This document shows, in pieces, positions 59,001-64,000 of a stretch of DNA of 64,000 nucleotides; position 1 is the stretch's first letter; each line of letters begins with the position of its first letter. The DNA comes from Chlamydiifrater phoenicopteri. Its GTDB lineage: Bacteria; Chlamydiota; Chlamydiia; Chlamydiales; Chlamydiaceae. The stretch is from assembly GCF_902807005.1 (NCBI RefSeq), contig NZ_LR777658.1, positions 496,001 to 560,000 of the forward strand, written 5' to 3'. The position numbers were made by a program, and so were the translations under genes. Below the pieces are notes generated by a model that was not told where the DNA came from, ran no database searches, and worked only from the letters and a program-made list of their open reading frames with translations.

Positions 59001-59180
59001 GGAGGAGGAGATGGCAAGAAGAAAAAGGGTATGGTAGCAAAGCTTGGAAGAGCTACCAGCAAAGTTCTAGTGAAAGCTGGACAAAAACTTTCAGAGAAAA
59101 TCGATAAAGAAGGAGAACCTTCTACCTCATCTCCCAAAGAGCCTTCCAAAGAAGAACCTAAATCAGATTCAGATTGGTAA
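56073..59180 (+). CDS. Large repeat-containing Inc-like protein, paralogue B
   Basis: This 1035-residue protein has a bilobed hydrophobic domain at residues 45-92 (TKIALIVVGLVSATKLFVMA, IIGSVVFSVGAVLLLLYLLA) and a soluble region to about residue 390 that matches paralogues A and C (IRTLQLPLLGMHES). A charged Lys/Glu/Ala linker leads to a 32-residue Pro/Thr/Val repeat (residues 511-809). The C-terminus is helical and about 225 residues long, ending in a Lys/Ser-rich acidic tail. Absence of a Sec signal plus the hairpin fits type III secretion to the inclusion membrane. The repeat resembles host-binding proline-rich tracts, but no partner can be named. Confidence 0.75.
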   Translation: MTSAVTSGSSANPTTSLSKKPSLAEHLAKKNLPLTNRDITKIALIVVGLVSATKLFVMAACYFAFGSAIIGSVVFSVGAVLLLLYLLAIDARPKIFPPGVLPKELHPAHTRDLPLYFAPQLWQLPELEDFSSEYTSQVLQPYTVSAPGISGDPDYDACALLARLFEVPRDDWKYHTIFFRDCRLTKREIPNLAREVDGLILTKKKDIISLDEQPVFITENLTEELLTQALSSTAQLSQEEVATVAIPKELRNHLGKLILVINDDFEEKTSSSLFKKLVQTYTAIFSVAIQNKIRTLQLPLLGMHESIKNQVQRENLCLLALLHAIQLNLYAQPEVAHFRVNHLPRRILERDPKLYAKVKEYLRDPQKPIPQKSFFEELPLLEHIPADRTVQFYSSKSEVSKLIEQAKEKLQERLKAKQKKKPAETKAKEEDKPEAPKVSPTEASAISALLASAPGRSPRKMQQAPVEEVSTTPEEEETSLPEKKAPETPKPARPSLVPTEPSAPTLKPTPVVTAPVVTEAPTLIRTPVVTTPTPPTAPLPAPVVTAPVVTEAPTLIRTPVVTTPTPPTAPLPAPVVTAPVVTEAPTLIRTPVVTTPTPPTAPLPAPVVTAPVVTEAPTLIHTPVVTTPTPPTAPLPAPVVTAPVVTEAPTLIRTPVVTTPTPPTAPLPAPVVTAPVVTEAPTLIRTPVVTTPTPPTAPLPAPVVTAPVVTEAPTLIHTPVVTTPTPPTAPLPAPVVTAPVVTEAPTLIRTPVVTTPTPPTAPLPAPVVTAPVVTEAPTLIRTPVVTTPTPPTAPLPAPVVTAPVVTEAPLTTTLTGTPESTEEMTLYDLNEQVSTLLSFSGKALCGQIIFSKSKQEVLALISKCSQQTQNIFASLSPKDLSSDLFIRTSPEKMSLDQRNKIVDELISKAFDILLSREDVLKILNTILERKLVYLSETGVDSAASLEKLADKLSRILQLQAGSSVVISASTFSLDEKGGGDGKKKKGMVAKLGRATSKVLVKAGQKLSEKIDKEGEPSTSSPKEPSKEEPKSDSDW
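57603..58498 (+). repeat. 96-bp in-frame tandem repeat (9 full copies plus a partial)
   Basis: Nine complete 96-base units start at 57603, 57699, 57795, 57891, 57987, 58083, 58179, 58275 and 58371; a tenth begins at 58467 and breaks off at 58498. Each encodes 32 residues of the type VVTAPVVTEAP...TPTPPTAPLPAP. Copies are almost identical in bases. A His codon replaces Arg in units 4 and 7, and a silent C occurs in units 6 and 9, so units 4-6 and 7-9 carry the same pattern. Confidence 0.97.
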
Positions 59181-59235
59181 TGAGATAGAAAAAATTGAAA
59201 ATTCGTATAAACAAAGATATATTTTCGGTATCGCT

Positions 59236-60309
59236 ATGACAACACAAATACCCCCAGTCTTTTCTCAACCTCTAGAAAGTGCGAGCGTAAGGCCCTCAAA
59301 CTTTCTAGATAATAATAAACGCGTTGCCACGAGCGTGTTTGATATTTCGAAAATCGTCCTAATAACCATTGGGTTACTTTCCTCCTTAGAACTTATTTCT
59401 GCTGCAATTTACTTGATTTCAGCATCTATATCTGTACCTGTGGGACTTATAGTTCTAGGTGTTGGGCTTGTTGTACTTTTAATCTCTTTGGCTGGAATAG
59501 ATGCTTATAAAAAAGAGTTCCCTTCTACGTTAAAGGATTTAACATCTATTCCTTTAACTTCCTCCTGGCTTCCAGCTCGATACACGCCGTCTTCCTGGCA
59601 AGTCCCTCTTTTAGAAACTGAGCCAGAGGGAGAATTAAACAAGCTTCTAGCAGAGAAATATGCTATTTTTAGTTTCTGCGATACTGAAGGAGGAATTGAA
59701 GCTGATAAATATTCTGAGATAGCCCATAAAACTCGCCCCTTTACTATCTTTTTACGAGAAACGCCTAGATCCATAAGAAATAGGCCTATAGAGGAGTCTT
59801 CTGCTACTGTGCTAGTTTCTAATAGTGGTGCTCCTGATAGCGTTCATAGCAAACAAAATCAATACCTATCTCTTTTACCTACGGGCTTTAAGGACAAAAT
59901 TTTGCGAGAAATGCAAAATCGACCGGGCCTTTCAGACGACGTTTGTGCCTGGGAAACCCCTAAAGGAACAAAAAGTTCGGGTAAGTATATCTTCTTCTTG
60001 GATTTATCTCAAAAATTAGATCCCAAAACCACCCAAGGAGACTTAGTATCTTCTCCAGAAGCAGAACGAATATTCACAGACTTGGTTCAGTCGAACTCAA
60101 AACTGATAGCCTTTGCTCATATGCGAGGGGTTTCGGATCTACACTTACAAGAACTGTTAGGTATTAACTTATGCCCTAGAACCCATCCAGAGAGAGCTGA
60201 TTGGAGAAACTTATGTTTCTTAGCATTATTATACGCAGTGGAGCTAGAACAACTTAGAAACCACCACGTGAAGTCTATCAGTATAGATGCCGTATACGAC
60301 TGGAGATAA
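59236..60309 (+). CDS. Inc-like protein, paralogue C of the cluster
   Basis: A 357-residue protein with a polar N-terminus and a bilobed hydrophobic domain at about residues 35-85 (IVLITIGLLSSLELISAAIY, VGLIVLGVGLVVLLISLAG). The soluble region holds ATVLVSNSGAPDS, then VCAWETPKGTKSSGKYIFFL, then VSDLHLQELLGINLC. These align by eye with paralogues A and B. The order of elements is reminiscent of a macro domain with degenerate ligand loops; that is a guess. It ends on a terminator hairpin. Confidence 0.7.
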   Translation: MTTQIPPVFSQPLESASVRPSNFLDNNKRVATSVFDISKIVLITIGLLSSLELISAAIYLISASISVPVGLIVLGVGLVVLLISLAGIDAYKKEFPSTLKDLTSIPLTSSWLPARYTPSSWQVPLLETEPEGELNKLLAEKYAIFSFCDTEGGIEADKYSEIAHKTRPFTIFLRETPRSIRNRPIEESSATVLVSNSGAPDSVHSKQNQYLSLLPTGFKDKILREMQNRPGLSDDVCAWETPKGTKSSGKYIFFLDLSQKLDPKTTQGDLVSSPEAERIFTDLVQSNSKLIAFAHMRGVSDLHLQELLGINLCPRTHPERADWRNLCFLALLYAVELEQLRNHHVKSISIDAVYDWR

Positions 60310-60323
60310 AAGCTCCAGTTTTT
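60299..60323 (+). terminator. Rho-independent terminator of the Inc-like cluster
   Basis: ACTGGAG (60299-60305) pairs with CTCCAGT (60313-60319) around a 7-base loop, followed by a run of five Ts (60319-60323). The stem uses the last codons and the stop region of paralogue C. This is the cleanest factor-independent terminator in the window. Confidence 0.75.
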
Positions 60324-60361
60324 AAAATATTCCGCTCTAAAGTGAGGGGATGTCTCATTAT

Positions 60362-62383
60362 TTAGAACTCTGCTAAATCTTTAATTCCTGAGAGTATCCT
60401 GTCTTTTTGAGGGAGCACTTCGTTTTCTAATGTCTTGCAGTAAGGAACAGGAGTATTAAGGCCACATAGTCGACGTATAGGAGCGTCAAGATACATTCCT
60501 GCTTCTTCGGCGACAACAGCAACTATTTCGCTTCCAAAACCACACACTTCTGGCGCCTCATGAACCACTAGAAGTTTTCCTGTTTTCTTTACAGACTCTA
60601 TAACCGTTGCCGAATCCCAGGGTACCAAGGTTCTCAAATCTATGAGGGTTACTGATATTCCTAGAGACTGTAACTCTGATAACAAATCAGCACACAGCAC
60701 TAGCGGCATTCCCCAAGAAACTACTGTAAGGTCCTCTCCCTCTTGAATTGTAGCAGCTTTGCCGAAAGGAAGAACATAATTGCTGGAATATACCGCTCTC
60801 GAGCTAAAGATTCTACGCTGATATAAAGCCTTGTGCTCCATAAAAACTACAGGGTTTCTGTCTCTGATAGCGGCTTTCATTAATGCTTTTGCATCAGCAG
60901 CATTGCTAGGATACGCAACCTTTATTCCTGGACAATGAGCTAAAAACCCTTCGATACTTTGAGAATGGTAGGGGCCTCCCTGTATATATCCTCCACAAGG
61001 CGTTCTGATGACAATAGGGCACTCCCATTCACCTGCGGAGCGATAATGTATGCTAGAGGCTTCTCCAAACAACTGATTAATCCCCGGCCAAATATAATCA
61101 GCAAACTGAATTTCAGCTATAGGCTTATGAATTTCATCAAAGGCCATACCTATAGCAGTACCTATGATAGTTGCTTCTGCTAATGGAGTATTGAAGCAAC
61201 GATTTTCACCGAAAGCATCTGTTAGCCCTCTAGTAACGCCAAAAACTCCACCCTTATCGCCTGCGACGTCCTCACCAAAAACAATAACTCCAGCGTCCCT
61301 TTGCATTTCCTCCACAATAGCTTCCCTTATAGCGTCCCGCATAGTTTTAGGCTCACTCTCTGGGAAATCTACTTCGTAATCGATAAGGGCATCCACAGGT
61401 GGGGCATAAACATGAAGAGCCGCGGTCCCTCTACCGGGGAAGGGCATCAACAAGGCTTCCGACGCAGCTTCTTCTACTTCTTGTTTCACGCTACTCTGTA
61501 TTTTTAGAAGATCTTCTCTAGAGGCCTCTCCTTTTAAAAGCACTTCATCTTCTAAAATAGAAAGAGGATCTCTAGATTCTTGAAGTATAGAGAGTTCCTG
61601 AGCTGTACGGTATTTTTCGTGATTGTCCGAGTTGCTATGAGCCTGCAAACGAGCTACTTCTGCAATAATAAGCGCAGGCCTACTATGCAACCTAGCATCC
61701 CTTACTGCTTGGGAAAAAACTATATCCAAGTCACGGTAGGAAGTACCCGAAACTTCATAAACCGACAAATCATTATAACAACGCCCTAGGGAAGCCAGAT
61801 TAGCTCCACACTGTTTTTCAAAAGGAACAGATATCGCCCATTGATTATTTTGAATCACTGTAACAACTGGAAGATGGTGCAAAGAAACAAAATTCAACAT
61901 CTCATGGAACTCCCCTTGAGACGTAGCTCCTTCTCCTCCAGACACGTAAACAACTTCACTTGTATTAGAATTTTTTACAGCCCAGCCCCTTCCTGCAGCA
62001 TGTAAGAATTGAGAGCCTACTATACTGGACTGACAACAGATACGAAACTTTTTATGAGAATAATGATAGGGCATCATACGCCCAGAGGAGTGGTTAGGTA
62101 TATCCCTGGCTAAGAAGGAACCGAATATTTCTTTCAAGGAGCACCCTAACGCTAAAGGAAGGGCTTGATCTCTATAGTAAGGGAAAAACCAGTCTTTTCC
62201 AGCTCTTAGATGTTTAGCAGCTAAAATTCCAACTAGTTCATGTCCAGCGCAGGACAATTGGAAGGTTCCTCCTGAATCACTTTGCCGCGAAAGTTTGAAC
62301 ATTTTCTCTTCGGCCAAGCGCACACGATATAGGATCTCGATGGCTTCGATTAAGGAAGATCGAATCCCCTCTTTTATCAGCAT
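60362..62383 (-). CDS. Fused 2-oxo acid dehydrogenase E1 component (alpha and beta, CT340-like)
   Basis: A 673-residue fusion of E1 alpha (residues 1 to about 330) and E1 beta (about 345-673). The alpha part has the thiamine diphosphate motif GGEGATSQGEFHEMLN...NNQWA. The beta part has EEMQRDAGVIVFGEDV and TPCGGYIQGGPYHSQS. It decarboxylates pyruvate or branched-chain 2-oxo acids for an E2 elsewhere. Similarity to 2-oxoisovalerate dehydrogenase is evident by eye, but the substrate is not certain. It is the last gene of an rpsU-dnaJ-E1 run, with GAGGGGG before its ATG. Confidence 0.9.
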   Translation of the reverse strand: MLIKEGIRSSLIEAIEILYRVRLAEEKMFKLSRQSDSGGTFQLSCAGHELVGILAAKHLRAGKDWFFPYYRDQALPLALGCSLKEIFGSFLARDIPNHSSGRMMPYHYSHKKFRICCQSSIVGSQFLHAAGRGWAVKNSNTSEVVYVSGGEGATSQGEFHEMLNFVSLHHLPVVTVIQNNQWAISVPFEKQCGANLASLGRCYNDLSVYEVSGTSYRDLDIVFSQAVRDARLHSRPALIIAEVARLQAHSNSDNHEKYRTAQELSILQESRDPLSILEDEVLLKGEASREDLLKIQSSVKQEVEEAASEALLMPFPGRGTAALHVYAPPVDALIDYEVDFPESEPKTMRDAIREAIVEEMQRDAGVIVFGEDVAGDKGGVFGVTRGLTDAFGENRCFNTPLAEATIIGTAIGMAFDEIHKPIAEIQFADYIWPGINQLFGEASSIHYRSAGEWECPIVIRTPCGGYIQGGPYHSQSIEGFLAHCPGIKVAYPSNAADAKALMKAAIRDRNPVVFMEHKALYQRRIFSSRAVYSSNYVLPFGKAATIQEGEDLTVVSWGMPLVLCADLLSELQSLGISVTLIDLRTLVPWDSATVIESVKKTGKLLVVHEAPEVCGFGSEIVAVVAEEAGMYLDAPIRRLCGLNTPVPYCKTLENEVLPQKDRILSGIKDLAEF

Positions 62384-62413
62384 TCTACCCCCTCAGAAAT
62401 CTACTTTATGTTG

Positions 62414-63586
62414 TTACACAGCAAAATCAGAGAAAAAGCTCTTAATTTTGTCCAAGAAGCCCCGCTTCTTAGGGAAATTTTCAGCCTTCTCTGTAGAAGC
62501 AAATTTTCTCAATAAATCTTTCTGTTCATCTGAAAGTCTTTGAGGCGTCTCTACCCATACTCGAACGAGTAAATCCCCTTTGCCCCTTCCATGAACATTG
62601 GGAAAGCCATGCCCACGAACTTTTAGTACTGTACCGCTTTGAATACCCTCGGGTATAGTTAATAGGCAGGTTCCTTCTTTTAGCAAGGTAGGGATTTCTT
62701 TCTTCATTCCCAAAGCTGCGTCAACAAAACCTATGGGGAGATCTAGTATCAAATTATCCCCTTGTCTTTCAAAGACTGGGTGTGAAGCTACGTCAATACA
62801 AACATAAAGATCTCCTGAAGGCCCTTTATTTTTTCCTGCATCACCATAGCCATCCATCTTTAGCCGCATACCGGAGTCTACCCCAGCAGGGATATGAACG
62901 GAGATCTGACGTTTATCTTTGATGCGCCCTTGTCCTTTGCAATTTTTACAAGGATCTATGATTACTTTCCCTTCTCCTCCGCATTCTGGGCATGTAGAAG
63001 CCATTGAGAAGAACCCTCTGGTCTGCACAACCTGCCCAGAGCCCCTACACTTTCCGCAGGTCTTGACACCATCTTTAGTAGATGCTCCCGACCCATCACA
63101 GGAGTTACAAGCCTGGTATCCTGATATGACCAGTTCTTTATCTACTCCTCGCGCGGCTTCTTCGAAACTTAGTTTGATATGAACTTTTTTGCTAGCACCT
63201 CTGGAGGCGTTAGAGACATCTCCTCCAAAAGCATCGCCGCCTAGGCCACCGAAAAGATTATCGAAGATAGAGCCTCCACCGCCACCTAAATCACCGAAGG
63301 CTCCCATGAAGGTTCTGAGGGCGTCTTCCATATTACTGAAGCCCCCACCAGAGAACCCTCCAGCGCCAGCGAAAGGACCATCTTTCCCATAGCGGTCATA
63401 AGACTCCCTTTTCTTAGGATCACTCAAAATTTCGTATGCCTCAGAAACTTCCTTGAAGCGCTTTTCCGCCTCTGCGTCCCCAGGATTTTTATCCGGATGA
63501 TATTTGACCGCTAGTTTCCTGTACGCCTTTTTTATTTCTTCCGCAGAAGCGCTCTTCTCTACACCCAATACAGAGTAATAGTCCAT
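62414..63586 (-). CDS. dnaJ: Chaperone protein DnaJ
   Basis: A 390-residue type I J-protein that stimulates DnaK ATPase. The J domain at residues 1-70 has HPD in [11 protein letters not shown] Gly/Phe-rich linker, four zinc CxxCxGxG repeats ([32 protein letters not shown]) and the C-terminal substrate domain follow. I set the start at ATG 63586 (MDYYSVLG), with GGGAG just upstream; the frame is open to a TTG at 63601. Confidence 0.97.
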   Translation of the reverse strand: MDYYSVLGVEKSASAEEIKKAYRKLAVKYHPDKNPGDAEAEKRFKEVSEAYEILSDPKKRESYDRYGKDGPFAGAGGFSGGGFSNMEDALRTFMGAFGDLGGGGGSIFDNLFGGLGGDAFGGDVSNASRGASKKVHIKLSFEEAARGVDKELVISGYQACNSCDGSGASTKDGVKTCGKCRGSGQVVQTRGFFSMASTCPECGGEGKVIIDPCKNCKGQGRIKDKRQISVHIPAGVDSGMRLKMDGYGDAGKNKGPSGDLYVCIDVASHPVFERQGDNLILDLPIGFVDAALGMKKEIPTLLKEGTCLLTIPEGIQSGTVLKVRGHGFPNVHGRGKGDLLVRVWVETPQRLSDEQKDLLRKFASTEKAENFPKKRGFLDKIKSFFSDFAV

Positions 63587-63615
63587 AAACTCCCAAACCA
63601 AGCTTTATGTCAAAA

Positions 63616-63792
63616 CTAACGGCTACGATACTTTGCTGCAGCCTTAGACTTCGCTCTCTTCTTCACGGATGGCTTATCATAAAAACGGTGTCCTTTGGAC
63701 GCTTTCATGATCCCTTCTTTATCAACTTTCTTTTTCAAAACTCGAAGAGCCTTATCTATTGGCTCACCAATTCTCACTTTAACACTTGGCAT
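63616..63792 (-). CDS. rpsU: 30S ribosomal protein S21
   Basis: A 58-residue ribosomal protein with the bS21 pattern [17 protein letters not shown] and a basic C-terminus ([15 protein letters not shown]). The start is ATG 63792, with AAGG 6 bases upstream. The frame remains open upstream to 63906, but family length and ribosome site favour the short form. dnaJ follows 29 bases later. Confidence 0.95.
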   Translation of the reverse strand: MPSVKVRIGEPIDKALRVLKKKVDKEGIMKASKGHRFYDKPSVKKRAKSKAAAKYRSR

Positions 63793-63930
63793 CGATAACC
63801 TTACAATAGATTCAAAAACAACTATCGCCCCAATCTCCTCACAAAAAACAACTTTTGTCAAGAGCGGTTCGCGGCAAATTGTATCATCAATATCATTACC
63901 CTTCAAGAGTTAGTTCACCCCAAAACCCCC

Positions 63931-64000
63931 TTAAAAAGGCGATGATCCGGAATAATCTAGCTCAAGGGAGTCCTCTACTTCTCCTCTTTCCCATCTGGAT
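63931..64000 (-). CDS. Possible C-terminal end of an upstream gene (partial)
   Basis: On the minus strand a frame enters from the window edge and ends at TAA (63931-63933), giving about 22 acidic residues (RWERGEVEDSLELDYSGSSPF). In C. trachomatis other genes precede rpsU on this strand, so a gene end here is plausible. The fragment is too short to name. Confidence 0.3.
   Translation of the reverse strand, partial: SRWERGEVEDSLELDYSGSSPF

Noticed and set aside
1-64000. Insertion sequences, prophage or integrase genes
   Set aside because: No transposase, integrase or terminal inverted repeats were seen anywhere in the window.

Overview
The window is a stretch of chromosome from an obligate intracellular bacterium of the family Chlamydiaceae. 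It is AT-rich by eye, with almost no mobile DNA. Gene content and order follow what I remember of the Chlamydia trachomatis blocks CT260-CT299 and CT334-CT342, preceded by a small block resembling CT102-CT106 (rluD end, fabI, HAD phosphatase, FliO-like protein). CT numbers here are recalled, not searched. The joins between blocks and the lineage-specific Inc-like genes argue against C. trachomatis itself. A divergent Chlamydia or a sister genus such as Chlamydiifrater is possible, but I cannot fix the species.

Layout. 1-2.9 kb: end of a pseudouridine synthase, fabI, a HAD phosphatase and a FliO-like membrane protein. 3.0-5.8 kb: type III chaperone Mcsc, a DnaQ-like exonuclease and two futalosine-pathway menaquinone genes (mqnD, mqnB). 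5.8-10.5 kb (minus): MsbA-like ABC exporter, accA, an unrecognised protein and an IHF/HU protein. 10.85 kb: tRNA-Arg(CCU). 10.9-16.2 kb (minus): a tightly overlapping division/peptidoglycan cluster rsmH-ftsL-ftsI-murE-amiA. 16.4-19.6 kb: CT273-like, TPR protein, dnaA and bactofilin. 19.6-24.3 kb: a ComF-like protein and nqrBCDE. 24.3-29.8 kb (minus): two small hydrophobic proteins (one clearly Inc-like), GcvH, a membrane-anchored PpiD/SurA-like protein, a phospholipase D family protein and a lipoate ligase. 30.2-36.6 kb: clpC, mnmA, an Inc protein (CT288-like) and a lysine/serine-rich membrane protein. 36.7-42.6 kb (minus): ptsN2, ptsN1, dut, accD, sodM, phosphohexomutase and a CT296/DcrA-like protein. 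43.1-45.9 kb: rnc, radA and a short hemC. 45.8-48.8 kb (minus): an SDR oxidoreductase and a 7TM-HD phosphohydrolase. 49-50.7 kb: dnaX and ybaB. 50.8-53.6 kb (minus): ptsI, ptsH and a CT338-like gene. 53.6-60.3 kb: comEC followed by three related Inc-like genes, the middle one carrying a 96-bp tandem repeat. 60.4-64 kb (minus): fused E1 alpha/beta dehydrogenase, dnaJ, rpsU and a possible partial gene.

The genes serve a few linked functions. MqnD/MqnB make menaquinone precursors and NqrBCDE is the membrane core of the Na+-pumping quinone reductase. The ftsI/murE/amiA set builds and trims the transient septal peptidoglycan of chlamydiae, with bactofilin beside it. PtsI, PtsH and two PtsN proteins form a regulatory phosphorelay with no sugar permease in view. 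GcvH and LplA form a lipoylation pair. Mcsc, the Inc proteins and the secreted or membrane-associated proteins form the host-interaction layer. The least explained part is the three-gene Inc-like cluster at 55.0-60.3 kb. Its members share a bilobed membrane hairpin and a C-terminal region that may be a degenerate macro-like fold, and the middle member has a recently expanded proline/threonine/valine repeat.
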